In this document: positions 1 through 11,957 of the stretch, in pieces
Numbering within the stretch: the stretch's first letter is position 1
How the letters are laid out: every line of letters begins with the position of its first letter
Source of the DNA: Manihot esculenta
Lineage: Eukaryota > Streptophyta > Magnoliopsida > Malpighiales > Euphorbiaceae
Reading direction: 5' to 3'
NCBI RefSeq assembly: GCF_001659605.2
Contig: NC_035171.2
Coordinates: forward strand, 32,381,315-32,445,314
Length of the DNA stretch: 64,000 bases
The notes under the pieces: model-generated
What the model was told of the DNA's origin: nothing
What the model saw: only the letters and a program-made list of their open reading frames with translations
Database searches by the model: none
Made by a program: the position numbers and the translations under genes

Positions 1-2526
1 AAGGCGAAGTTTGGTGCAGCTTATCGACAATGGCAGGTAGACGCTGCAAATTTCAACATTGATGGTCATTACCCAGTGAGGGAGTTGTGGGCTCGAGCCA
101 GAAACTGCTGGAATCAAATCCTATCCCATGATAGCAGGTCCGTTCTTGTGGTTGCTCACAATGCTGTTAATCAGGCTCTGGTTGCAACAGCTATTGGTAC
201 TATTTCCTTCCTCTATTCTACATTCATGTTGAACCTAAAGTTTTAGGATTGTCATTTTTTATTTACTCTCTCTCTTTTGTCAACGATCAGGATTGGGAAC
301 CGAGTATTTCAGGATTTTACTTCAGAGCAATTGTGGTGTGAGTGTGCTGGATTTCACCCCGCGAGCTGATGGTGGATCGCCCTATATATGTCTTAATCGT
401 TTGAACCAGGTACACATCTGTTTCATGATAAATTCTGATAATATATTCTATCATTAATATATGGAAGTAAGTAAGGCTAGAACTGGTAATATCCAATGTC
501 CATTTATGCCAGAACTTGATGTAGTTGTTTGAATATCAGAACTAACCAAATTTTATTTTCTCAAATGGCTCTATGATATTCATGTTAAATTGGTTTTACT
601 TTATATTTTTTAATATTTAAAACATGTGCTGGGCGAAACCAAGTTTATTGTTAAAAAAACGAAAGATAATTCCACAAATAATTTCTGAATCCGTTTGGGA
701 TCTTAAGTTTTTATTATTCAAGACTTTGTTAGAGGAAAATACTTCTAGCTAACTCAACAGCTGATTGATGAACTGCATACAACCAACTATTATGTACTTG
801 AATTAGAATTGAGGTTTTGATATGTTAGCAGCAACTGCAAATGAATATAGTAACACTTGATTTTTGTTCTCTGTTAAATTTCCTTGCAATGTTGATACAG
901 ACACCGAGTTCACCTGTTGCTGGTGGAAGTTCTGCGGGCAGAAAAACCAGTAGGCGGATCATACTTGTTTGTCATGGAACTTTACAGGGGGATATAGAGG
1001 TCTGAATCCATCACAAAGAAATATATATTTGTTTTTGCTCATGTCATATCCATGTTTTTTTAATTAGATGTGAATTAGATTGTCAAGGAAGCCAATCAGT
1101 CTTTAATCTCAGGTTGCACTTAGATTTGTGTTTGGACCAATGAGTTATAGCCATGAGCTATTGGTTTTGGATTTGGAACAATCACTGCCTTAAAAGCTCA
1201 AATTGTATTTACTCTAAAATGCATAAGCAGGCATGCAATGGAAACACATGAACAAATATAATGACCTATGTATGATGTTGGGGTGAATTGGTTGTCTATT
1301 TTCATGAAAATCAGTAATCAAACTTGCGATGCGTTGAGTCTGAGAAAATCATGTTACCTTCAGTTAAACATGGTTCATGAAGTTAATACAACCTTATCTA
1401 AATTTACTATGCAGCAGCCATTTTGGTTTGTCTTCATATATTTCTCGGTTATGATTAACTCCTTCAATGTTTCACAGGGTCTTTTTCCTAACTCTGGTGA
1501 TCATCCAATGAATATGCTAGGAATTATACAGGTACCTCACCCTTATGGAAGTTTGTAAATAATTTGGTTACAAAGCGCTATCCTGAATTTCTTGTGGATT
1601 CTTGACAGACTCAGAAAACTGCAGAGCTTCTTCTTGATCTTAAAGTAAACACTATATTCAGCAGTCCTAAGAATGCTTGTTTTGAGACGGCCAAGGTCAT
1701 CTCCAGAGTAAGCTCTTGCTCCACATTCTCGAGTCAGTATGTTCCTCTGCACGAATTATATGCTCATAATGGGAAATCTGGGGAGGCTTATCTAGTGGGG
1801 TGCTTTTTATGCGCTGGAAAATTCAATTTCCTACCTCAAGATAATATATTGATTCCACTGTTGACCTTTTCCCATGAACTAACTGCAACTGGCTATCTTC
1901 ATTAGGTGCAAGAAGCAGCAGATTGTTTGGGTGCTGATTGTGTGCCACGATATGTAGAAATGAAACAAATGGGAGACCTTGATGTCGGAGACATCCTACG
2001 TCAATTGAATAAGGCAAGAATAATCAAGACAATTTATGGATGTTTTAATTTGAGTACTTCCTTGCAAGATTTATTTTTGTCTTCTGTCTGTTATTTCTTG
2101 ACGAAGATATAGAACACTCAAATATTTTTCTTTTCTTTGTAATCTACACAGGATGCGAGTGAGGCTCCAGCATATCCGCCTGGTTTTCTGAATAGATTTG
2201 AGGATGACACACTTCTAGCTTTGTGGGAGAAGTCTGGGAAAGCCTGGCAATCTTTGTTGAATGAGCTATCTGATGAATCTGAGCCAGAAAAGATTGTTGT
2301 CACAGTTGGTCATCCTGCAATGCACATAGCACTGATGGCTCACTGCCTGAATCTGACCAAGGATTGGACGGCGTCATTTCATCTTGACGCTGGAAGTATT
2401 AGTGTCGTCGACTTTCCTGATGGACCTACCGGAAGAGGCGTCATCCGGTGCATAAATTACACTGCTCACTTGGGAAGATGGTCTATACCCATTACACGAT
2501 CAACAGCAGATGATGAAGAGTTCTAA
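1..2526 (+). CDS. 2-carboxy-D-arabinitol-1-phosphatase (CA1Pase), 3' part, 7 exons
   Basis: Partial gene, open at the left window edge. Exons by splice sites and unbroken frame: 1-196, 291-409, 901-999, 1478-1531, 1609-1707, 1906-2013, 2152-2526; together 349 codons and a stop. The product belongs to the histidine-phosphatase (phosphoglycerate mutase-like) superfamily. Exon 1 ends the first phosphatase half with VVAHNAVNQALVATAIG. A second, degenerate half starts at RIILVCHGTLQ in exon 3 and has VVTVGHPAMHIALMAHCLNL in exon 7. Two such halves are typical of chloroplast CA1Pase, which removes the phosphate from the nocturnal Rubisco inhibitor CA1P; I recall At5g22620 as the Arabidopsis counterpart. 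The transit peptide and the first catalytic RHG lie outside the window. Intron 6 (2014-2151) begins with GC, not GT. Family call is firm; function rests on homology recalled from memory. Confidence 0.88.
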
Positions 2527-3205
2527 TTGTTTAGAACATCTAGTGTCAATTATCTTGAAATTTATAATTTAGCATTAAATTACAGGAATCCTCAAACAGC
2601 AGTGATCATAGTGTACAGTATTTAAGTGCTTATTGATATTGATACTATCTTTTTGGCCTATCATAGTAATTTCATTATGGGTGTTGTGCTCAAATCATAA
2701 GACATTTCAATCATGTTAAACTTTACCTTGATAATTGCATGTGAAAATTTTGTAAATTTTAATTACTTTTATCAATTGATTCAAAAGTTGTTGGCTGCCG
2801 ATCAGAGTAGCCTGATTGTTTTCCTTTATTTTTAAGATACATGAACTGATTCTTTATTTATTAAATATTCATTTTTATGGATATTCAGTTTCATGATGTG
2901 AATGGAGAAAACTACCATCAATTATTGTCAATTGCTATAATTAAGTTTAAGCTAGTGTCTAATTTAACATGTTTTAATCATCAAAATTTATTTAAAATAT
3001 GTTTTAATAATATCTAAAATAAAAATAAAATAACAGATTTTAGCTGCAATACCGAACAAGCCGTTAATGGGTAACCAAACTTGTTCATGGAGCTGGGCTG
3101 GGCTCACAGAAAGGGTTCGAAATCTCATGATCCATAATCCGATGTCGTCAAATGGGGTTTTGCAGGGGTTTAGGGTTCACAGGGGACACAAAGAGAGCAC
3201 AAAGA
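2527..3205. other. Intergenic: CA1Pase 3' UTR and NFD6-like 5' region
   Basis: AT-rich and non-coding to about 3040, presumably the 3' UTR and terminator region of the phosphatase gene. From about 3050 GC content rises into the leader of the next gene. No repeat or RNA gene is visible. Confidence 0.6.
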
Positions 3206-3609
3206 ATGGCAACTTGGGGAATTGCAGGGAGATCCACCTCTACATTGATGCGTGCAACATGGAGAGCCACGACTGCAACGGAATCAGCATGCGCAAAAAT
3301 TCCTATATCAGCTTTGGTTCGCCCATGTCGTCCCAATTTCACTCTCCTCAAGTCTCGAATTTCCTCTCATTCTCTAAGGTTTCTTTTCGATTCTTCTTCT
3401 TCTTCATCATCATCGTCATTTTCTAACTTCTGTTATGCTTATGCGTGTATTCCTTCTTAATCTATTATTGTGGTATTTGATTGGATAGTGGAAGGTTTGT
3501 TCGGCGAGAATTGAGCTCACTTTTGCCCGTCCATAGTGCAATCGCTTCGGCTTGCCTTGTCTCCAAGCTCCCCAGTGAACTCAGCACCTCCGCCGAAGGT
3601 TTTGGTTTC

Positions 3610-3670
<61 letters not shown>

Positions 3671-5676
3671 GAGCAACTCGGATTGTTTTTATTCTTAACC
3701 AATATGCAGCTGCAGTTGAGAATTTATGAATTTTTGAGATACGGTTCAGTCATTAATCATTCAGAAAATTTTGTAATTGAACAGGCAATTTAAATTATTA
3801 GACTGAGTTATTTGAATTATATTGAATTCTATTAACATTTGAAGGAGGATTCTCATGTTTGAATACGAATTCCTTCATAGTACATACAGGTCATTGTTAA
3901 GGGATGCTCAATAGAATTTGATATAGTAAGTGGTCAACGAGAATACAAATCGTAATCGGAGACCTTTAGTGTTTGGATTTTAGATGTGGATAATGGATGC
4001 CTTGCTAAATGAAGTGATAGCACTAGGATTTTATAAGGTACTATGAAAGGTGCTTTAATGCAAATGTTCAAGTGAGAATTAAAAAAAAAAAAAAAGAAGC
4101 AAAATGGGTAGAAATAGCAAAATCTTTTTGCCTTTTGTCAATTATAGCCAACATTTTTAGTTTTATCTAACTTAGCCTGATTTCAAAGGTTAGTATTAAT
4201 TATAGCTAGGAACTTTGAGAAATAAATTTTGTAAAAAGAATTAACACTAACCCACAATTTAAAAAAAAACTTTTTTATGCTAACTTGACTGCATGCCTCA
4301 GCAAAATTTATGTCTCAATTAAGCTATTGGCTATAATTAATGCTAACCTTTAAAATCAGGCTAAATTAGACAAAAATTAAATGTATTGGTTATAATTGAC
4401 AAAAGGCGTAAAGGTTTGGATATTTCTACCTATTTTGCCTTTAAAAAAATGAATATCTATGGTTTTGACATATAATTTACGCAGGTTTAGGTTCACATTA
4501 GAATAATTGAGTAAACCTGCTGAGTACAAGATGATGAAATAGATGTCCTTTTACAAATAGCTCCAAATTTAAATCATGGTTGGATAAGGGAATAGTAGGA
4601 TTCTTGAACTGACTGCATAACTTGCATAAATGGATTGCTTAGGATGATAAGTATGATTCTGAAAAGGAACAATGAAAGTGAGAGAGATGAAATCTATTCC
4701 GAAAATGAGGTATTTTTTGGTATCAGAAAATTTATCCATGATGCGAAAATGCTTAAGAAAGAAGCAATAAGAAGTCCTCTCTTTCCCGTCAACTCATCAT
4801 GGCTGCCATTGGCTTACTAAGAATCTAAAGTATAGTTAACAAAAGTTATATAGTTAAAGAGCAGAACCATGAATACGATGCATTGTCACAAATCAGGGTT
4901 CTGGAATATGAAGATTATAGCCTATAATATAAAAGGAAATAACTGCTAATTGCTAACAAATTATTTAAAATGCTGATTAACTTCAACAGGAAAAAGAATA
5001 TGATCATGACTTGTCAGGTTTTCTCCTATTTCAGTTGCTACTTGCTAATCAGTAGACAGATTTTCCTATCTTTGAAATTCAGGCACTAACCATCTGCATT
5101 GAGGAAATTAGTAATTTCAGAATAATTTTCTTAGTCCATGTATTAATGAAAGCTTTAAGGTTGTACCTGTCATCTCTTAGATAAGAGAGGTGCAAGTATC
5201 ATAGTACCTTGAACTTACTTGAAACATAGTGTGTCTGTTATTTTAAGATCAAGCAATTTTCCAACTGTATTGTTAGGAAACCAAAACATTTTGAAATTTG
5301 TGATATTCTGTTTGCGTAAGGGTGAGATGTTAGCTTTGTTTTGGCATTACTCAACATCTGTGTCTCGTAAAAGATCTAACCAGTGGATTTAGCTAGAAGA
5401 TATGAATGCATTAAACTGGCTGTGGTTTGGTTATGAAGTAGTTAGCTTAATGAGCTTGATAGGATGCAGTTTTCTTCCAATTTAATTGGCGGAAATAAAT
5501 AGTTTCATATAAAGTAATGTTTGCAAAGAGCAGAAAATATAAAAAACATCAAGATTAACTTCTTTACATGCTGGATTCTATTGCATTTTCTTATTCATTG
5601 AAGTATACATCTAGAGACTTATGCCCCCTTTCTGTTGATGACAGGTAGATTTGCTAATTATCTCAGTCCCATCTAG
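3206..5676 (+). CDS. NUCLEAR FUSION DEFECTIVE 6-like small organelle protein, 3 exons
   Basis: Exons 3206-3378, 3489-3598 and 5645-5676 join in frame to a 104-aa protein. Start is the ATG in AAAGAATGGC. Residues 1-57 are rich in Arg, Ser, Thr and Ala and lack acidic clusters, as in a mitochondrial or plastid presequence. The conserved part is in exon 2 (LSSLLPVHSAIASACLVSKL, about residues 66-85). The last exon is only 32 nt: a split Gly codon, then RFANYLSPI and TAG, an ending I recall from NFD6-like plant proteins; that ending located the exon after an intron of 2046 bp. That intron starts 10 bp before a TC microsatellite and contains a MITE at about 4080-4450. Arabidopsis NFD6 is needed for nuclear fusion in the female gametophyte; the exact role of this paralog is unknown. 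Alternative 3' exons are possible. Confidence 0.72.
3609..3666. repeat. (TC)n microsatellite next to a 5' splice site
   Basis: Nearly pure TC dinucleotide run (24 uninterrupted repeats from 3619) inside intron 2 of the NFD6-like gene, 10 bp after the splice donor at 3598/3599. If the intron is retained, the run reads as a Leu-Ser repeat and the frame stays open to a stop at 3727-3729. Confidence 0.95.
4080..4450. mobile_element. Fold-back MITE, about 370 bp, with long terminal inverted repeats
   Basis: The left arm (about 4080-4215) and the reverse complement of the right arm (about 4325-4450) match over more than 110 bp with few mismatches. Shared stretches include CCTTTTGTCAATTATA and AGCCTGATTT followed by AAAGGTTAG. 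Both outer ends carry runs of A (left) or the equivalent T/A (right). No coding capacity. It is a non-autonomous DNA element within the long intron of the NFD6-like gene. The target-site duplication is not clear because the ends lie in homopolymer runs. Confidence 0.8.
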
Positions 5677-7120
5677 TACCGAGTGTTTGCAATGGTGAAG
5701 AGTTTTCTTTGTCATAGTTGAATGACAAATCAGTTTTTCTACCGCAACTGAAATTGACGCCTCTTTGAGGTCAACTGCTGAACAATTTCGTTACTCTCTT
5801 TAAATTAGTAGCCAGTCTGGAGTAATCTCTACTATATTTTCAAGTGAATTTTTTTGGGATGGTGGAAGGATAACTTTTGGCTTTTGTATCCTTTTAATCT
5901 CTTAAGAACTAAATTGAAGCTTGTAACAGTGCAGGAGTATGATTGCGATGCTAGTTATTGTATCTGATTAATGCATTAACGGGATGAAATTATTTTTCGA
6001 TGATGACTTAACAGAAATGTCTTTCGATAATGTACTTTCAGGCTAGCATTTTCCCTAATCTTGCATTTGCACGAGAGAGTGGAAATCTGCAAATATGATG
6101 TAACACTAATAGGACATGTTTTTGAGGAAGAGTAGTAGATGCTACTATTCATGTAAATATTTTTATTTTGCTAAATAGTGATTTGGAATTTTCCCTCCTT
6201 TTCATTTTAGATTTATCTCAAGTGAGCAAAAATTTGTGATAGGAAGGAAAGGGTACTGTCCACTTTCTGGATCTACTTGATACCAAGACAATGTGTGTTC
6301 CTTGTCCATGTTCTTGAATTATAGCCATATTTCTGTCCTCGTCCTTTCTTTTTTACCTCGTGGGACCAAGGAATTTCTGTATTAATAGAGAATGAATCAA
6401 TCATGCTGCTACATTTTAGAATTTGTGTCCCATTTGATTTCTCATATACACCTATTCTCTCTCCTTTTTTGTGAGAGCACATTATATTGATTTTGATTTT
6501 TGTGCGTAGCTTCCCTGACTTGTTCTTGATTCCTGTTGTCCTGGGTCCAAAGCTTCAACAACTCTCTGTGGCCACCTGGAATCTGTACTATGGAACTTGG
6601 ATTTATAAGAGCTTTCGTGTGGGAAGAATAGATTTTAGGAAGATCCATGGTGAAAAGATATGGACATCCAGGTTAGAAAATTTAGTTATATTATAATTTG
6701 GAGATCTCAGTTCAGGTTGAGCCAAAAATCTTTATTTCTTATTGCATTAAGCTGAAATCTTCTGCCACACAAATTAATAAAGAGTGGCAGTTCAATCTTT
6801 GTCACAATAATTTTCTATTCTGAAGCAAAAAGCTTGAAACTTTCTTAATTAACTTGGGTCTGGCCTTTTGCAACTTCCATTCTGTAGATATCAGACAAGT
6901 GTATGCGTGTGGGTTTAAGAGAAGGTTAATCCGTGTACTTGAACACATACGTGAATTTTAGAAAATATTTTTTATAAAAAATATTGAAATTTAAGCTTGG
7001 TTGTCAAGTATTCAAGTTTGATTTGCATTTAACTTGATTAATCATCTTATGGGATACGTGATATAACCCAAAATTAATATATATTAGCAAATTCTCTTAC
7101 AGAAGTCTATAATTGAGTTG
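5677..7120. other. 3' UTR / downstream region of the NFD6-like gene, no further gene
   Basis: Begins with the 3' UTR of the NFD6-like gene. A segment near 6500-6700 has higher GC and a plausible acceptor (TGTGCGTAG at 6501-6509), and ATTAATAAAG near 6776 contains AATAAA, so an alternative 3' exon here is possible. Short ORFs on both strands overlap and show no family signature. Confidence 0.4.
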
Positions 7121-7149
7121 GTTAACACGTTCATAAATGTTATTGAGTT

Positions 7150-7475
7150 GGTTATAAATGTTATAAATGAATTTGTAATTCCTACAAAGGACACTTTGGA
7201 TGAGTGCTTTTCTCCTCCTTCAGTTAATTTTTGAGTGAATTATGTCTGTTTTAAATTTAATATGGTATTAGAGTTTTTCGATATTGAGTTTCCTATAAAT
7301 ATATTAGGGATCAGTTAAATTTTAAATTCTAACCGTGAGCGGTGAGTTGAGTTGAATTCAATTTCAATTGTGGAAAGGCACAATAGATAATGTGTCGACA
7401 ATTTATTTACAATTCTCCTCGTAAATTAATTTGTGAGTGGATTAGATCTGATTTAAATTTAACAGAATTAAATAA
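7150..7475 (+). mobile_element. Small LTR-like (TRIM-like) remnant
   Basis: Two degenerate direct repeats of about 75-100 bp (ending near 7260 and near 7473) share a pattern of CTCCT, TTAATTTxTGAGTG, then a block ending in TTTAAATTTAA. The first is followed at once by TGGTATTAGAG, close to the initiator tRNA-Met primer-binding site (TGGTATCAGAGC). That layout (LTR, PBS, about 100 bp, LTR) is what a terminal-repeat retrotransposon in miniature looks like. Ends and target duplication are not resolvable. Confidence 0.4.
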
Positions 7476-9525
7476 GTAAATTACATAATATGCGCTGAAA
7501 AATATATAAAATTTTGCGAAACAAAATTACGTGGGTTTTTGTCTCACTTGTCAGTGGCTTTTATTTAAAATTTAATAGAAAAGCTTTGCTCTTCTTTGAG
7601 AAATCTTTGCTTGTATTATATACATAGAGGTGGGTGGGAAGTGGTGAAACTGGGATTGGGAATCATTGCTAGAAATGAATGAAGAATTAAAAGGTATCAA
7701 ATTCTTGATGGGTTATCTTAGCAAGTTGGGAGTGTTAACAACTTCCCACAAACCAACAAATTAAATAATTCCTCACTCTCTTCACTTCCTAATATATATG
7801 TTTTTGGGATTAGAGCCTTATCGTCATGTTTAAATAATCTCCATCTTCAATTCAAAATGGACAATTGGGATTTTTCAAAAAATAATTTTGATTTTAAATT
7901 TAATAAACACAATTATCTCAAACCTAAAACCAAACTTAATTGAATTGCTGATTACTTTATTATTCTTGAAAATTATAAATTTAGTAGATAAGGGTATGCT
8001 AAGAAGTTAATAAAAATAATTATCTTTTTTTTTTCCTTTAAAAAAATTGACTTCATACAATGATAATTAAGAAGCAAATGAGAAGAAGTCAGGTCTTACA
8101 GTGTGCTTAATTAGGACATTAAACATATGAAGCTTCCCCTAATTTTAAGGGAATGGTTTGCAGTTGAGAGGTACAGTGAGACAAAACAACTAATGATGTA
8201 CATGTTTTAGTTCTGACTATTACATTTATTAATTTTCATTAATTCTCTGCCTGCCTTATTCAACTCTTTAACAAATATATATTTATATATTTAATTTTAT
8301 TTATTAATTACCAACTCTGTGGTCAAAATTGAGCCTAGTTAGGAGTTGGCTTCACCAGTATAATTTATGTTGAAATTAAAAATAAAAAATAAAAAATCCA
8401 TGGTCAAAATCTGTGGCTCTTAGCTATCTTCTAAGTACACCAATTTTTTTGGTGCTGAAAACTCACACACCAAAAGTTGATGTGACCCATATGCAATTCT
8501 TAAATATTCAATGATTATTCTCAAAATTATTTTATTTAATTTTTTTTTCAAATACACTTATATTTTTATATTATTATTTAAATTATTTTATTAAACACTT
8601 GAATTAAGTTTTTATTTATACTTCAAAATTGAATTAGAAATATGGTTTAAATTAAAATTTTATATTTATTATTTTTAAGAGGCCAAATAGAATGTCACAA
8701 ATCCTTTTAGAGAATATTTTATCATAATGAATTTGTTGGATATAAATTTAGATTAATCAAATTAATTCGGAGAAAGCGACAGCATTTTTCTTCACATAAT
8801 TATATGAAGAATTAGGAGTGGACAGAGATAGAGCAAGAGGAAGCTTAGCTTGTCTTGGTGAAGGAAAGATGCCATAAGGGAATTTCTTGGAATCATGTAA
8901 ACCCAAAACAAAAGAATTTCATTTCAGTGGGATTCTGTTTTTCTTTAATCATTTCTTTCTCTCTCATCACATTTCCCAGTTTTTTAACAGTTTTAGCCTT
9001 TTAGGAACTTCCCACAACCTCTTCAAGTATACCTCACTTTATATGAAACTAATATTTTATTATTTGGATATAAAAAGACATAAAAAAAGAAAGAGGAAAA
9101 GTGTTTGGGAATCCATCTTTCTCGGGAACCAAACAGAGAATAAAGTTGTATTCTTGAACTATTACCAAATTTGAAAAAGATGAGTCACGATATGGATTAT
9201 TAGTTAATCATGAGTTTGATCAATCAAACTTTATATGCACTAATCACCAAACCAAACCCTTTTTTAAAGCTTGTTTAGGAACATTAAATAAAAGATTAGG
9301 TTTTAGGACATATGCTTGTTAAAAAGATTTCTTTGGTGCTCATGGCTATCTCTTAAAAGAATTTTTCTTTTTTTAATTTTTATTATCTTTAATAACTCAG
9401 ATAGTAATTACATTAAAATTGAATCAAAGAAATACCCAACATTAAAATTAAATTAGAGATATTGGATTTAACTCTCTCAATCTCCCTTCTTCTTAATTGA
9501 AAAAAAATTTAAGCATTTTGAAAAC
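7476..9525. other. AT-rich intergenic DNA, nothing identifiable
   Basis: Strongly AT-rich with homopolymer runs. The only open frame of note (8887-9174) is Phe/Ser/Lys-rich with no recognisable domain or codon pattern. Confidence 0.6.
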
Positions 9526-9529
9526 CTAT

Positions 9530-9910
9530 TTATTTTGGAAGGTAAAAGTAAAAAAAATTAATAATTAATTTATATATTCTAAAAAATTCACTAGTTAATT
9601 TCTTGATTTTAAATAATATATTAAAAATTTTTTAAAATTTTAAAAAATTTATAAATTAATTTTTCTATTAATTTTAGCGGTTAAATATTGTAAAAAAATT
9701 AAAATACCATTAAATAGAGAAACTAATTAATATATATTTTTATTAAATTAAAAAATTAATTAATAAATTTTTTCATACTATAAAAATTAAATAGTAAAAC
9801 ACATAATAATTAAAATTAATAAAAAAATTAACAAAATTTTAAAATATATAATTTTAAAATTAATAAATCAACTAATAAATTTTACTATAATATATTTTTT
9901 AAAAAAATAA
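9530..9910. repeat. AT-rich fold-back element (same family as 26010-26400)
   Basis: Internally inverted AT-rich sequence. The right half contains AATTAAATAGTAAAACACAT, whose reverse complement recurs in the element near 26130 (GTGTTTTACTATTTAATTTT). This places the two in one dispersed MITE-like family. Borders are approximate. Confidence 0.5.
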
Positions 9911-10284
9911 CAAAAAAGTACTCGTTCTTATGAGTTTGCTTTTGAGGTTTATTTAGTAGCCATCTCAATCTGTAGTTGGCTTGCTTCTGAAGCTGCAACA
10001 TTCCATTTCCAAGGATATGTAGTAAGGTACACATATGTGTCAGAAGTGTATGATTATATTAAAAAATTTTCAGTATATTATAAGATTTCATTTGGTAAAA
10101 ATTTACACTTTTTCAAATTCAGAAAACAGATGAAATTTTAGAATTTTTTCTTTGAGCAAAACTTTTATACATATTTCTTTAATTGATTATACCTTATTCT
10201 ATTTTTATAAGACAATATATATTAATAAATATATTATTAACACAAATAATTATGCTAATTTTCAACTTTTATTTGTAAAGTCTG

Positions 10285-10789
10285 TGATGATGTTAGGTTC
10301 AGAAAATAGGGTTTTACAATGAGTTCTGTAAAACTGAAAAAACTTAGAATTAGAGGAGTGTATTTCTCCTTTTATATGTTTCCTTTTATCTGCTAGTGAC
10401 GTGTTAACAGAACGTATATCATTGGACCACCTGTCCCTGCTATGTTGATACGGACGTACGAGGGAATTAAATTCCTGTCCCATACGTAACGGCCCCTGAT
10501 TCTCCCGGACGCGCGTATGGGTGGTCCCAAGTGAAGGAGTGGTAGATCTTCTTCCTGATTCTGAACCAGACCGAATGATATGATATGAGATGAACCCGGA
10601 GAAGATTTTATTCATCGGGCCCAAAGGGCTAGGCCAGCCTGATTGAGAAGATTGATGGGAGTCTGGCCTTTAAGCTGAGTGGGCCGGACTTGATGCATGT
10701 GATGAGGCTTGAAGGTCCCTAGAAGAGGACCTGGTGTCGTGGGCCTGATCCTGATCCTAGACCGGAGTGAAGAAATTCAGCGGTCATCA
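10285..10789 (-). mobile_element. Probable solo LTR of a retrotransposon, 505 bp
   Basis: A GC-richer island in AT-rich DNA. It begins TGATGATG and ends GGTCATCA, giving TG...CA ends with a 6-bp inverted TGATGA/TCATCA. Flanking 5-mers are GTCTG (left) and GTCTC (right), a target duplication with one mismatch. Read on the minus strand it has a TATA-like CATATAAAAGGAGAAA, so the element's 5' end is at the right. No internal coding part or second LTR is next to it, hence solo LTR. A 120-codon minus frame inside has no family match and is a by-product. Confidence 0.6.
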
Positions 10790-10799
10790 GTCTCAATTT

Positions 10800-11515
10800 T
10801 TAATAATTAAAATCTAAAAATTTATATAATTTTTTATTTTATTTGAATTTTTAAAATAAAATAAATGAAGTAATTTTCAACAGATAGGCAAATTAAAAAA
10901 TTTGATTAATAACTATTAAAATAATTAATATTACCTAATTCAAAATTGTAAGACCATAAACGGTTTCTAACATTCTTGATTATCCGTTCAAAGTCACATT
11001 CAGCAATTTAAACATTGATGATGACAGGGGAACATGTCCTAAGACACTACAAGTATAGGACCAGACTGTTCATGGGGTCGTAAAACTATGGCTGCTCCCT
11101 TGTACCCAAAGAGGGGCTATAGTGTCCTACATTTTTAGGACAGATTCCTCCATGCCCAAGTCTCTATCCTTTTCTCATTTAAAGCTTTTTTTTTTTATTA
11201 AAATTAATTAATCTCTCTTATTCTTAATCTATCAGTAATTATGTATGTTTGGTTACCAACTCATCATTACATTTAACATTCTCATAGAGCTTAATCTCTC
11301 AAGTCTTGTCTTCTTTCTTCTCTCTTCTTTTTAAGCTTTTTAATGCTTTCATCATACCTTCTTTTCTTTTTCTCTTCGTTAGTTTCAACTTTTTTTAGTA
11401 AATTGCCACAACTTTCACTTTACTCTTGTTTAACTACTTTTTAAATTAATATAATTTTATTTAATTCACGAAAATATCACAAATACTTTATATTTTTTTA
11501 ATATTTAATTACTAC
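10800..11515. other. AT-rich intergenic DNA between two LTR remnants
   Basis: Non-coding. The stretch 11020-11160 is less AT-rich but has no long frame. T-rich and CT-rich runs follow. Confidence 0.5.
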
Positions 11516-11957
11516 TGGATTTCACACTTCTAAGAAGGAGTCAGTTCCATGAAAATTACCCCAGCCCAAGATTCAAAAAGCTTCTTTGTCGAGACAGATC
11601 GATCTCTTTAACCCAGACATAACCTTAGAAAGCAGGTTGCGTCACGCACAAGTCCAGGTACCCCAACTATGAGCTCAACCCAATGACATGACAGGAGAAA
11701 GTACAGCAGGTCCGGTTACCTCACAACTCCGCCCGCATACGTGGAAAGGGGAATTAAATGGCCGCCTGGTATGGAGAGAACGTCTGACGCCATTCATACC
11801 TACGGACTTGTCCGACAGAGATAGATGATACCGTAGCAGGAAGGCCGTTAGACGTGACTAGCAAACGAAAGGAGAAAGGATAAAAGCGAAAGAATATCTT
11901 TCTCAAGAGGCTAAACTTATACAACCACTATAAACCGACTCTCTAGATCTCAGAACA
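11516..11957 (+). mobile_element. LTR-like fragment related to the 10285-10789 LTR, opposite orientation
   Basis: GC-richer island with TG...CA-like ends (TGGATTTCACAC ... CTCAGAACA) but no matching target duplication. The segment ACGTGACTAGCAAACGAAAG followed by GGATAAAAGCGAAAG aligns with the minus strand of the 10285-10789 LTR (ACGTCACTAGCAGATAAAAG, then CATATAAAAGGAGAAA). Both show a promoter-like TATA block in the same relative place. Best read as a related, decayed LTR in plus orientation. Confidence 0.4.

Noticed and set aside
3465..3702. Arg-Glu and Leu-Ser repeat proteins on both strands
   Set aside because: They are translations of the TC microsatellite in the NFD6-like intron, not proteins in their own right.
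6487..6696. 69-codon plus frame as a separate gene or the NFD6-like last exon
   Set aside because: Splicing to 6510 would give a short unconserved end; the exon at 5645-5676 gives the recalled family ending RFANYLSPI. It may still be an alternative 3' exon.
10262..10624. 120-codon minus-strand frame
   Set aside because: It lies across a probable solo LTR, has no domain and is explained by the GC-richer LTR sequence.
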